From Flaveria trinervia (lineage: Eukaryota; Streptophyta; Magnoliopsida; Asterales; Asteraceae), in the NCBI GenBank assembly GCA_025506515.1, contig CM046458.1, positions 39,113,940-39,177,939 on the forward strand: a DNA stretch of 64,000 nucleotides, in the 5' to 3' direction. Below, one piece after another: positions 9,776 to 20,554 of the stretch (its first letter is position 1; the number at the start of each line of letters is the position of its first letter). Made by a program: the position numbers and the translations under genes. The notes beneath the pieces were generated by a model. The model was not told the DNA's origin. It did no database searches and saw only the letters and a list, made by a program, of their open reading frames with translations.

Positions 9776-12108
9776 TAAGGCTTACAGAGTATAAAATCTC
9801 AAAACTATAATTGTTGAGGAGTTAGCCAATGTGACTTTCAATGAACACACACCTTGTGTGGCTGGTTTTGGTCCTGATTGGCTCTTTGATCTTGATTTAG
9901 TTACCAACTGTTTTAACAAATCTTGTGAGACTGTTTCAGGATTTATAGAAAATCTAAACATGGGTGATCCTGATCCAAGATTTGAGCTAAAATGACCTTC
10001 AAGTAACACAACTTCAGCTCCAATTGGAACTACTTCTGCAAATGAGGTTTGTATCAACACTACAATGACAAATTTAGCTGATACATCCGGTATGCCTTCA
10101 AATTCCAGCTAGAGGCTCCACAACCAGATAAAGATGCTTCAATTGCAGAAGACAATGATGGTAGTGGTGACAGTGATCAAGACTTTCTTGATGCTGATAA
10201 CCACTCAATAGATGACAACATCAATGATGTCACACACTCCTTGGATCAAGTCTCTCTTGATAAGTGTGCTGATGTGGTGGGTGAACATCTATGCCAGATC
10301 TAAATTTTTCTAGTTTAGATCTTTCTCAGTAACTTGCTATGATCCCTCAGCTAAGGATCCACAAGTCTCACCCCACCACAAACATCATTGGGGAGGTTGT
10401 CATAAGGTTAAGAACAAGAGGACAAACCCATAAAGCAAATGTTTGTCTTCACTCTTGTTTGTTATCCCAGATATAGCCAAAGAAAGTTGATGAGGCTCTG
10501 AAGGATGGTAGTTGGGTTGAAGCTATGCAACAGGAGCTGCTTCAATTCAAAAGGCAGAAAGTTTGGAACCTTTGTCCTCTTCCTCATGCGAAGACTACCA
10601 TTGGAACCAAATGGGTGTTTAGGAACAAGAAGGATGATAGAGGCATTATCATCAAGAACAAAGCTAGACTAGTTGTTCAAGGGTACACACAGGAAGAAGG
10701 GATTGACTACACTGATGTCTTTGCTCCTATAGCAAGACTGGAAGCTGTTAGGATATTCCTTGCATTTGCTGCATCCAAGAACTTCAAGGTATTTTAGCTT
10801 GATGTGAAGTGTGCTTTTATTTATGTAGTGATTGATGAGGAGGTGTATGTCAAACAGCCACCTGGTTTTGTAGATCCTGATCATCCTGATTATGTCTGCA
10901 AGCTTGACAAGGCTCTTTATGGGCTGCATGAGGCACCCAGGAAGTGGTATGAGACACTAGTTGAGTATCTTTGCAAACATGGATATAGGAGAGGTACTAT
11001 AGATGGAACTCTCTTCATCAAAGGACAATGAAATGACATATTGCTAGTTCAAGTATATATGGATGACATCATCTTTGGTTCAACTAATGCAAAGCTCTGC
11101 AAAGACTTTGAGAAGCTGATGAAAGACAGATTTGAAATGACATATTGCTAGTTCAAGTATATGTGGATGACATCATCTTTGGTTCAACTAATGCAAAGCT
11201 CTGCAAAGACTTTGAGAAGCTGATGAAAGACAGATTTGAAATGAGTGCCATGGGGGAACTCAATTTCTTTATGGGAATTCAAGTGAAGCAAGTTGAAGAT
11301 GGCATCTTCATTAGTCAAGCAAAGTATGTTCAGGACATACTCAAGAGGTTCAACATGACTAATTGTAAGATTTCTAAGACACCCATAGCCAGAAACCACT
11401 CCCTTGGACCTGATCTTGAGGGGGAGTGTGTAGATGAACACTTATACAAGGCTATGATTGGGTCTCTTATGTATCTTACTGCTAGCAGGCCTGATATTAT
11501 GTTTGCCACCTGTATCTATGCAAGATATCAAGCCAACCCTAAGATGTCTCATCTTATCATTGGCAAAAGGATTTTAAGATACCAAAAAATCCTGACTTTA
11601 ACACTTGGTTTATGGTATCCAAAAAATCTTGACCTCAATCTGTATGCTTATATAGATAGTGATTATGGTGGTTGCAACATTACTACAAAGTCTACATCTG
11701 GGGGATGTTAGTTTCTTGGTGGAAGGGTTGTCTCATGGCAATGCAAGAAACAGTCCTGTGACTCTGCATCAACTGCTGAAGTCGAATACATTACTTCTGC
11801 AAGCTGTTGTGCTCAAGTGCTTTGGATTCAGAATCAGATGCTGGACTATGGATTCAACTTCAAGGAGACTCCCATTCACATAGACAACAATAGTGCTATC
11901 TCAATCACAGAGAATCCTGTGCAGCACTCAAGGACCAAAACACATCAATATCAGGTATCATCTAATAAGAGATAATTATGAAAAGGGATTAATTAAACTA
12001 GTCAAAGTTCATACAGATGAACAATATGCTGATCTGTTCACAAAGGCTGTTGATGAACAGAGATTTAAATATCTTGTATCAGCTATTGGGATGATCAACT
12101 TTGAGTAG
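9776..12108 (+). pseudogene. Copia pol fragment (integrase C-terminus to RNase H) of element B
   Basis: The poorly conserved linker runs 9776-10500. RT begins near 10525 (KWVFRNKKDDRG, ARLVVQGYTQEEGIDY), with stops at 10796 and 11029. The catalytic box occurs twice because of a 104-bp tandem duplication: YMDD in the first copy and YVDD in the second. The frame resumes at 11145 through SAMGELNFFMGIQVKQ and the RNase H region (YIDSDYGG, AEVEYITSA, HIDNNSAIS), with a stop at 11709 and a frameshift near 11930. It ends ...AIGMINFE at 12108. It resembles S's pol throughout but is clearly a separate lineage. Non-functional. Confidence 0.88.
11031..11238 (+). repeat. 104-bp tandem duplication spanning the RT active site
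   Basis: Unit 1 is 11031-11134 and unit 2 is 11135-11238. Both begin AAATGACATATTGC, and AAATGA recurs at 11239, so the break used six bases of local homology. The units differ at the active site: TATATGGATGAC (YMDD) against TATGTGGATGAC (YVDD). As 104 is not a multiple of three, the frame is broken. Confidence 0.95.
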
Positions 12109-12342
12109 GTTTTTCATAAAACTAATTCTTATTATTTCTTAAAAAATGTGTGTCCTAATTTGTCTAGTTCATCACTTTCATAAGCTCTTGTTTTCTTTGG
12201 ATGAAAATCTTTTTGAAGACTTTATTTAGATTTATGAAAATTTTGATCCTTCAGAAGTTCTGTTTTTAACTTCGAAAGAAAATCATGTGTAGATACATAT
12301 GTATCTACTTTATGAGCTTAATGTAAAATGTTTTTCATGCCC
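12109..12342 (+). other. Left part of the element B pol-aORF spacer
   Basis: This is an AT-rich non-coding stretch after the pol stop. It holds a few CTTCGAAAG/CTTCAGAAG words like those after 13028. It stops at the solo LTR insertion; the seven bases TCATGCC at 12335-12341 recur at 13025-13031. Confidence 0.5.
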
Positions 12343-13027
12343 TGCATATATGTAACAGAATGGGTTTGAATGAAATACAATGGGTGGTTTATGCTTATAA
12401 TGTTTAATATTTCATTGATTAGTGTGTGTTAACGCTTATTGAAGTAACTATATAGGTTTGTGGTTGTTTACATAGTTCTTAGTCAATAATGATTGAGAAA
12501 CGTGCTTAAACTTCATCATGTGAAGTTCTCATGTGAATGGACCATGCTAATGGACCATACGCATGAACAACTCCATGCTAATGAACCAGTCGCATGACTG
12601 AACTAGGAGACTAGATCAGTCGCACGATTATGACATGAGATTGACTCAATCGCACGACTGAAGCCTCAGTCGTGCGGATGGAACAATCGTATGACTCAGT
12701 CGCATGACTGAACCATACTAATGGTTCAGTCGCACGAATGAGAAACCCTAACCTATAAATACCACTTAATTCGTGGAAAACAAAACAATTCGAATACCTA
12801 CGCACTAAATCATACCCTAGCCGTCGAGAGACCCTAGAACACATGTTCCAACTTCATAGATCGCAAAGAATCGTGTTTCAATCGTTCTTAACGTTTAGAT
12901 TCATTCGAAGATCGATTCTATTTGCTTTCTCATTGATTGATCACCAATCAAATAGGATTCCGCACTATTTGAGTTCGTATACACGTAAATCAGTTAGTAC
13001 TCCGTCCGTACATGGTCCCTAACATCA
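12343..13027 (+). repeat. Probable solo LTR inserted in the element B spacer
   Basis: The ~685-bp block starts TGCATATATG and ends near CCCTAACATCA. Near-identical short direct repeats flank it (TCATGCC at 12335 and 13025, giving a five-base target duplication with some ambiguity). A TATA box CTATAAATA is at 12752-12760, and a pol II-like leader follows. Upstream of the TATA box (about 12590-12740) lie repeated palindromic words AGTCGCACGACT and variants. No PBS or PPT is adjacent, so the internal part was lost by LTR-LTR recombination. The exact ends could shift by a few bases. Confidence 0.6.
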
Positions 13028-13558
13028 TGCCTTCAAAACAAATAACTGTCTAAGAAATTTAACCTTCGGAAGAGATTTCTAATGTATCTTTTGAAGCTTA
13101 AATGATTGTCTAAGACACTTATATGTTTTCAAGGACCTTCTTCTTCTGAAGCAAAATTAACTCTCGGAAGCTTTGTTCTTTTGTGCACAAAGCATTCAAG
13201 TCTTAATTTCTCTTCCGAAGCAAAATTTTCAAAACTCTCAGGAAATTCTTCCAAAGTCACTTTACCTTCAGAAGCTTTTTCATTAAAACTTCCGAATATA
13301 ATTTACCTTCGAAAGCTTTTTGACTTCCAAGAAGACTACTTTTTAAGCAAAAGTAAACTACTTTTTCAGAGGTTGGACCAACATTCGGATTTCAAAGTTT
13401 ATCCTCTTTCATTAAACTTTATCTGAAATCCTTTTCACATATAAACCCAATGGTTTCCCCCTCTTTCTATCATCTACTTCTTCCTCCGAACCTAAAACCC
13501 CAAATTTCTCTCTAAAATTTCTTTCTTCTTTCTTTCTTCATCCTTAAGCTACCTTACA
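13028..13558 (+). promoter_or_regulatory. Element B spacer before aORF: CTTCCGAAG-type array, TATA box and CT-rich leader
   Basis: Palindromic words such as CTTCGGAAG, CTTCCGAA, CTTCAGAAG and CTTCGAAAG recur between 13060 and 13400. They recur in B's LTR at about 17003-17110. TATAAA is at 13440-13445, followed by a strongly pyrimidine-rich leader (13455-13545) and the aORF ATG at 13559. The open frame 13106-13426 across this array shows no recognisable protein. This is the same promoter-like layout as in elements A and S, but with a different motif. Confidence 0.5.
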
Positions 13559-16500
13559 ATGGCCATCATCAACATGCATCTTCAGTTGGATGATGAAGAA
13601 GGTGAGGTGTTCTTTCCCAAAGAAGCTGTCAATCATTCTTTTGAGCAGATAGGGTATGAGGCAGATTTCTCTGTAAAGACCTTTAGGAAAGGGAAGGTCT
13701 CATCCCAGTGGAGATTCCTGCTCCATGTGGTCATCCACAGCTTATCAAACAAGCATGGTGGATGGGACCGGATTCCTAAGGATCTCACCTTCATTATCTA
13801 TGGAATGATTCAGGGGATCAAGTTCAGGTATTCTCAATTTGTTTATACTAACTTACTTGCAAACTTAGATTCCTTAGAATATTACATGTTTCCTAGATAT
13901 GTTCAGTAAATTCTTAACTGTGAACTGGGCTCATAGTTAAGGGGAACAGGTAACATTCTTAAACTGGGACAGATGAAGCCCGACATCTTTAAAATATTGA
14001 GAAAGCCCACTGTTGGCTTCTCAGGGGTAGAAACCGCCTCTGTCCCAAAAATGTTAGAGCTCATTACTCAAGGTGACAACCTAGCAGCACCAGCTAGTGT
14101 TGAACCCACACCTGCTACTTCCCAACCACCTACACAGCCACAAATCACCATCACATACCAAAGAAAATCCAAACGAACCCTTGCCTCAAACTATTCAGTC
14201 TGTGGAGGCCCCCATACACTCACCCATACAAGAGGAAGTAGAAACTAGAGCTCCCACTTCTACTGAGGAGCAGACAACTCTCATCTCTTCAAGGATCAGT
14301 GCTAAGGTTCCTCATGCTCAGCCTGATGAACTCATAAGCCAAATTGCCTTGAGCCATCACTCTGAGTCTCAACACTCAAGTGATCAACCTTCAGGGGACA
14401 GTTACCATCCCCAACCTTTAGATCTCAACCAACCAATCCCTAACCTTGATTTCTACGCTGATGAAGATCTAGGTTTCAGTGAGTACCATGATTCTCTCTT
14501 CTTTTCCCCTACTCAAAGAGAGATGAGTACATCCGAGGCTCCTACTTCTAGCCCCCATCAGTCACCTTTTACTTAGGTGGACACTCCTGAACCTATTCAG
14601 GATGTCCATATGGAAAAGGCTCTCACTTTTGAAAGTAATTATATCATTAAGAACTCAACCATGGCAACTCAGCCCACTGTCACCTCAACTGAGACTGCCA
14701 GTGAGCATATGAAATCCAGCAGCCAAAAACCTAAAGCTGGTGGTGAGAAAGAGGACTTTGGCCCAATCATCTCATCCCCCAACGATTCTTATGATGAAGA
14801 TGAAGGGAATTTAAGACTAAAGGTGCACAAACTGTCCAAAACATGCACCTATTTAGTCTCCAAGGTTAGTCACCTTGAATCTCAAGTGACTACCTTGCAT
14901 AACAGGGTCAACGATCAGTAACTTCAGATTTCATATCTTAAGGAAAAACTAGTTGGTAGACTTTTAAGAAGAGCTCAACCAGGAACACAAGAACCTGTGG
15001 ATGTGATTGACCTATCTCCTGGCTCACCTATGCAAGTGGGTGATGCTACCAAAATGGGGGAGAAAGTCATTACCACTAACAGAACCTAGGAGTTCTTCAG
15101 AGAGAATGGAAACTGAGGACTCACCATCCTCACTTGCAACTGTGCATTCTCAGCAACCTCCTCAAGTTCACATTGATGTGGACTACATAGACTCCTTCAT
15201 ATAGTGCCTGTTTGAGGATGGGATACCAAGGGCTATGTCATCTCCACCATCTTCCAATCACATTATTGGGTGGAGGTATGCCAGCAAGTGGAGAGCCCTA
15301 ATCATCATAAAAGCTCAGGGACAGCAAGAGATCTTCAATTTTCAGAATCTAGACTATTATGATAGTCTGGGTTTAGTCAACATGCCACTTGTCAATCCAA
15401 GCCAATCAAGACAAGCTGACAAGTTGGCATAAAGAATCCAAGACAGGATCACTACAGAGTTCAGCCTAAAAAGAAGACTGTGGGAATCAGGCAATGTCAT
15501 CGATCAACTAGATGTTAAGACAGACCCTAAGATTAGCTTCATAGGGGAAACCTTGACTAAAGGCCCAGTGACAGAACCTGAAAGCCCAGTCTTATCACCA
15601 ACAACTATTGTAGAGATCAATGCCCTTTTTGAGACACCTGCTGGTGAAGGTGCTTCTCAACCTCTCTTTGGCCAGAGCTTAGAAGCTGCATCAAGCAATG
15701 AAGGCCAAAGCTCTCTCCACCCTGAGTCACAAAGGTCTGTGAGAAGAAGGAGGCTGAAGATGCAGAAATGTTAGTACAAATCAAAGAAGAGAGAAGAAAG
15801 AAAATATTGTAAGATGATTGTGCTTACCCTCTCTCCAGTTCAAGAAAGTCCTGCACAAGAGGATGTGGTTCAACAAGAACCTCAGATAAATAAAGAAGAA
15901 GAAAGGATCAAGATGATCAACTACCTGAGTGCCACAGGCCTCTACCAGGCAGAAGCACTTCTTCCCTTGTCTTATGACTATGTTAAGTTTGAGTATCTCA
16001 AACAACTTGAACTTGAGATAGTCAAAGAAAGAAAGACAACTAGAAGAAAGCTGAGGGAAGAAGCTGCAAAGTCAAGAGCCATCATCCACAAAAGCATGAA
16101 GAAATCTGCTGATAGGCAAAGGATGATGAGCTTCTTGAAGCTGTATGGATTATCCGGAAGGAGACTTGGCCCCATGTCTCTATTCACTATGGATGAGCAT
16201 ATCAGGGTGATCAAGTAGAAGATCAAGAGTAGAGAGCTGGTTGACTTACATTCCCCTCCAAGTCAAGCCCCACCTGAAGTGGAGGTTAAGGTTGAGCAAC
16301 TAGAGACATCACACCCTGGACCTCCTGTTGAATCTCAGCAAGCTTCATCTTTTGATCCACAGCAGGGTCAGAGTCACTCTCAATCTGAACCTGTGAGAGT
16401 TGAAGACCAAACTAAGAAAGACAATGAAGATCAATTAGGTACTGCAGGCCAGTCTTCTTAATTAAAAGTTGTAAAGAGAAAGAAAAGGATGGCTTTTAAA

Positions 16501-16842
16501 CCAAAGCCAAAGAAGAAGAAGACTGCATCCTTTTCTAAACCTCAGGATGAGTCAGAACATCCTGAGGATGTGCAGCCAGAGGATGCTCCATCATCTCCCA
16601 TTCAAATAGCTCCTGTTGCATCAAAAAGACCCATCCTGTCCTGGACATACACTACAAATCCAGAAAGGTGGCATGTCTTCAGAGATCATGGCATTGAAAA
16701 TGTCTACACTTGGCAAGACATGTTTCAGTTGCCTCTGCATGATCTCTTTGACATGAGAAGACATTTTGACAGTCTGAAGGATCCTGATCATCTCATGAAG
16801 AAAGGGTTGGTTATCATCCTGATGAGGACTGTTGATATCTGA
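13559..16842 (+). pseudogene. Post-pol aORF of element B, broken
   Basis: The start ATG lies after the leader. The first piece, 13559-13909, contains FEQIGYEADFS and a block with VSSQWRFLLHVVIHSL and GGWDRIPKDL. It matches in pattern the FLxHMVNVCLAxKTSSWDQM block of the A and S aORFs. Later open pieces are 13973-14248, 14097-14576, 14577-14921, 15007-15204, 15235-15432, 15553-15774, 15814-16218, 16279-16461 and 16489-16842. They include a Pro/Thr-rich middle, an LESQVTTLHNRV coiled-coil-like segment, a basic segment (KPKPKKKKT) and a C-terminal block with SWTYTTNPERWHVF. The C-terminal block is unlike the A/S C-terminus. Function is unknown, and the many stops make it non-functional. Confidence 0.65.
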
Positions 16843-16871
16843 AGTCTTCAAAAGTTTTGGTAACATCAGCC

Positions 16872-16880
16872 TAGGGGGAG
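16872..16880 (+). other. Polypurine tract of element B
   Basis: TAGGGGGAG is followed by TT and the LTR start TGTAGAGAATATGC. This is the same layout as in A and S. Confidence 0.8.
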
Positions 16881-16882
16881 TT

Positions 16883-17741
16883 TGTAGAGAATATGCATAG
16901 AGGTTGAAGCAACCAAAGACTTTCTGCATGCATACTGCACAAGTACTGAAGAAGAATGCTTTGGAATTTTCACACATGCAACAGAGTATTCTAAGTGTGA
17001 AATCTTTCGAAGCCAAGACCAATATCTTCTGAAGCCAAAGATGAAGTCTTCCGAAGCTTCAGAGACAAAGTCTTTCGAAACCTCAACTCTTGAAGATAGA
17101 TTTCTTCCGAAGACTTTTAGTAACATGCTTTATCTCATGTACTATTCCATAAAGCTAGACACCTTTCCGTTGCATCTCTTTAAAGTCACCAACTTACATG
17201 AGTTGCTGAAAAGGTCCATGTTTTTGGTAACTGTATATTGAGGTCTTGAGTCTGTAACTTTCTACTTCATGTACTTTATCCTTTTTGTAATAGATAAGGA
17301 TGTGAGCTATGGCATGTCATAGTCACAAAGTCAAAAAAGACAATCTTCCTTTTAAACTATATAATTGATTTTGTTTTGAGTCTAGTCAATTGTATCCAAC
17401 TGGCTTTCATAGTATGGCCGGCTGTAGGATATAGTATAAGTATCTCATGTTCTTGTAACTTTATGGATATGCTTTGTAACACTTGTAATGAACATAGAGA
17501 AAGCAATATATTGCATTCTTGAAAACCATATACTTGTGCTCTGTCTCTTACATTACTTGTGTTCTTAGTGTCTTTATTGTGGTTAATCCAGTTTACAGTT
17601 TATTTGAGTTTAGTTAATCTCCTCTTTGTGTTGTTGTGTTGTAAGTGAACCCTCTTCACCGGTCGTGCAAATCATCTCCTCGACTGTTTCGAATCAAACA
17701 CCTAAATTTGGATTAATCACTTGTTAATCAATGTTACAACA
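16883..17741 (+). repeat. 3' LTR of element B
   Basis: It begins TGTAGAGAAT directly after the PPT and ends near ...GTTACAACA, about 859 bp. CTTCCGAAG-type words cluster at 17003-17110. A TATA-like GATATAGTATAAG lies at 17427-17439. The right end is judged from the CA terminus and the change of character after 17741; it could be off by a few bases. Confidence 0.7.
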
Positions 17742-18261
17742 AAACCAAAACCCACCTTCAAACCATTAACCCATTCGACATGAAACAATCATAATAGAAA
17801 CTATATAATCATGTTAAAACTTTCGAATCAACTCCTTCGAACCATCTGTAACTCTAATTTCATATGAAACACACACATACACCATGAATGGGTATGAACC
17901 CCATTCGCGACCTGCAACATTGTCGTTATCCATGTCCGAAGCAACTTAAATCAAAATTAGTTGAGGGCTAATACTAATACCATCGTTTGAAACTTTTGAT
18001 TTGATCAATTGAACCAACAACATCATCAACAGTTCGAACAAACTCCATTCTTGGTCGCGACTCATTCTTAAACCTGAGATCATCGATTCGAACTCAATCA
18101 CGTAAGTTTCACACATCAATATACTCGGTTTCGCATGGGCAATCAAAGCCTTATGGCTGATTTCATTAACAATATCAATTTGAGGTTCAATTTTGGTTCG
18201 AATCAATCTAGGGTTCATGCGATTTGGGGGTTGTTTTGTAATACTGCTTTTAACAAATAAG
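17742..18261. other. Unassigned sequence right of element B
   Basis: It has TTCGAA words and one minus-strand open frame (17946-18218) with no family I recognise. It is probably the interior of an older element or B's host DNA. Confidence 0.3.
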
Positions 18262-18345
18262 GGCAGAGATATGCCACGACTGTAGCCCTGGTTTACTGGT
18301 CACTCACTTGAGGTCCGGGTTCGAACCCGGGCACCCTCAAATATT
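18262..18345 (+). repeat. tRNA-like / SINE-like head
   Basis: A perfect pol III B-box core GGTTCGAACC lies within the palindrome GGGTTCGAACCC at 18317-18328. About 32 bases upstream, TAGCCCTGGTTTACTGG resembles a degenerate A-box. The T-stem does not pair cleanly and no acceptor stem is seen, so a working tRNA is unlikely. A T-rich tract follows. Confidence 0.3.
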
Positions 18346-19974
18346 ATTTTTAAGGTTTTTTAGCCCTTAAATTAATTGTAGAAAATTTTTAATAACTATA
18401 AAATGGATTTTTGTAAGCTTTTAATATTTTTTAAAGTCATCAAATCATTTTTGTATTTTTTCTAAATTTAAATAATTAAATATTCTTTTTAATAAAATAT
18501 TTTGACAAATGTTATTCTTGGTTTATTTTTAAGGATTTTAAATAGTAATTAATAAATTATTATTGGTCCATACGTTCCTTAAATATTCATCGTTTAAATC
18601 ACGTTATTCCAAATGAAGATTATTTTGAAACATTATAAACCTATATGTTAAATAAATAATTATTAAATAGTTATTTAAATAATCATTTAAATAATTAGTT
18701 ATTCACCTTTTCATTTAATCATGTTATATATAATTAGTTAATAAAGTTATTCCTTAAGATTTTTTTAAAATTCTTGAAACTTATAAAACAATACAACTTT
18801 ATATTATACTTTATTCTTAAAGTTTTGTATTATAAGATCTTTATAATAAATCATTTAAAGTTCAAAACTCTACCAAATGATTAAAATAATTTTAAAGTCA
18901 TTTAATAAGTATTTAATTAATCACCCTTATCAAGTTTTAAATAATTAATTATTAAATTAATTATTTTTTTCACATATTATACGTAATTTCAATTAAATCA
19001 ATAAATTAAATTATTGAATCATTTTTAATTATTCTTGGTCATAATTGATTTATATCATCTTATTAAAACAAAACATAAACAATTCATTATTTTACTTAAT
19101 TATTTAAACCCTTAATTTCTAATTGAAACCCTAGTTCACGTCTAATTGTTAATCTTATTATTGAACTTAATCTTGAAATTAATACGTTTAGGTACCTTGT
19201 AAAAGAAATCATTGGAGCCTCGTCTAAATTCTTATCATCACCTTATATATATCTTGTGAGTTTCCTTGCCCCTATTTATATTATTTCACACTATTTTGAG
19301 GTGAAAAATGTTACCTTATTAACATACACTTGTAAACTTTTACATCTTGTAAAGCACTTGCAATTCATACATTTATTGTCATGGTTATTTGTGTTGTTGT
19401 AAGTCTTATATGAGCTATATATTTTTATTTACAATCATTAACTAATGCTAGCCTAGCGACATCTTAGATCTTGGGCCTGACAAGCCTATTTGGTGATAAA
19501 GCCGACGTATTGCCGGCTCCTGATGACGTATCACTTGTTCATAATGGGAACCAAGTACACTTAGCCAATCTTATAAACTTGTAATTAAGTTGAGGTTTGA
19601 TTGTAGCTATATGTGTTCTATAAACTTACATAATTCACTACCATTGACATGAATTGCTACTTGTAAATCTTTTTAAATCTATGTATGTTTAAACCATGGG
19701 AACTCACCAACATTCAAAGTTGACCTTTATATTTAACATGTTTCAGGTTTGATACTTGGGGATCTTTTCGTGCTCATATAAGACTTGGACCTAGTTTAAC
19801 TAAATATTTTATTTCTTTGTTTGAAACTTTTGTATTGTATGGACTTTATTGTCTTGTAATGTTCAATGAATAATGATATTTAATATTATTCCAATTTAAT
19901 TAGTTTCATGTGCTATGAACAGTTATTTCACATTCATCCGCCTCGATGATTCCTCCCTTGGTCGGGGTGTGACA
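18346..19974 (+). repeat. AT-rich region ending in a gypsy-type LTR terminus
   Basis: 18350-19150 is very AT-rich and non-coding. From about 19190 the text is LTR-like, and it ends GGTCGGGGTGTGACA at 19974. From recall, that ending is typical of plant Ty3/gypsy LTRs, where a TGGTATCAGAGC PBS normally follows. No PBS follows here; Cassandra LTR sequence does. It is therefore a truncated or solo LTR that cuts the Cassandra left LTR. The left edge was not determined. Confidence 0.45.
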
Positions 19975-20554
19975 TGTCATGCCTCTAACATCAACAATGC
20001 ATTTTGGGCTTATTGGCTATAGAAGAGAGGACAGAACTCCACAGTTAAGTTTGCTCAGGTGGAGTAATCCAGGGATGGATAGCCTCTCTGGGAAGTTTTT
20101 ACCTAGGCAACCAAAAGCAAATCCATGAGCTCCTCATGGGCAAAGTGGACAATATTATTGGTGTGATGGGTCGAGTGTTACAAATGGTATCAGAGCAACT
20201 CTTGTGTCGTTTGGGATGTGGGACATACCTCACCGAGGATGGTGACTTCTCGGGCTCATCAAGGATGATGAGTCCAAAGGGGGGTGACTATGACACCCTA
20301 TGTAAATCCTACATTGGCCATAGACAAGAGAGAATCCTAGTTTATAAGATATATCTTGCCTCTAACATAAACAACACGTTTTGAGCATATTGGTTATGGA
20401 TGAGAGGAGAACTCCACAGTTAAGCGAGCTCGAGTGGGAGCAATCAGGGATAGGTGACCTCCTTGGGAAATTTTTACCCTGCAACCAAAAGAAAATCCTT
20501 GAGCTCCTCGTGGGCAAAAAGGAAAATATTAATAGTGTATGAGGTCGGGTTACA
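19975..20554 (+). mobile_element. Cassandra-type TRIM retrotransposon
   Basis: Two short LTRs flank a ~100-bp core with no coding capacity. The left LTR (19975-20182) lacks its first ~65-85 bases; the right LTR (20291-20554) is complete and ends GGGTTACA. The PBS TGGTATCAGAGC is at 20185-20196 (initiator Met-tRNA), and the PPT AAAGGGGGG is at 20276-20284. Both LTRs carry a 5S-rRNA-like segment, the hallmark of the Cassandra family. The open frame 20136-20384 crosses LTR, PBS and PPT and is not a gene. Confidence 0.88.
20408..20470 (+). repeat. 5S rRNA-like segment in the Cassandra right LTR
   Basis: AGAACTCCACAGTTAAGCG and GGTGACCTCCTTGGGAA match the A-box and C-box parts of plant 5S rRNA, with the usual spacing. 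A more decayed copy is in the left LTR at about 20032-20100. It is part of a retrotransposon, not a 5S gene: the 5' third of 5S rRNA and a T-run terminator are not seen. Confidence 0.8.

Larger units (their letters stand above)
9775..17741 (+). mobile_element. Element B: right half of a second Sirevirus-like Ty1/copia element, interrupted by A
   Basis: Directly after A's LTR the sequence continues a pol integrase C-terminal region, matching the KAYRVFN part of S near 27405. Pol ends at 12108, then come a spacer (holding a solo LTR), an aORF from 13559, a PPT near 16872 and a 3' LTR at 16883-17741. The left half (LTR, gag, protease, integrase core) should lie beyond A, outside the window. B is the older host of A. 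The layout is the same as in S, but the LTR and spacer motifs differ (CTTCCGAAG instead of CAGTAGTT). Confidence 0.8.

Noticed and set aside
13106..13426. A small gene in the element B spacer
   Set aside because: It spans the palindromic CTTCCGAAG array, has no recognisable domain and lies in the putative promoter block.
17946..18218. Minus-strand 90-residue frame as a gene
   Set aside because: No family recognised, no context, and similar-length chance frames are common here.
18262..18345. A functional tRNA gene
   Set aside because: Only the B-box is good. The T-stem has a mismatch and I cannot find an anticodon arm or paired acceptor stem.
20408..20470. A 5S rRNA gene
   Set aside because: Only the promoter part is similar, and it is repeated in both LTRs of a TRIM with PBS and PPT, so it is Cassandra.
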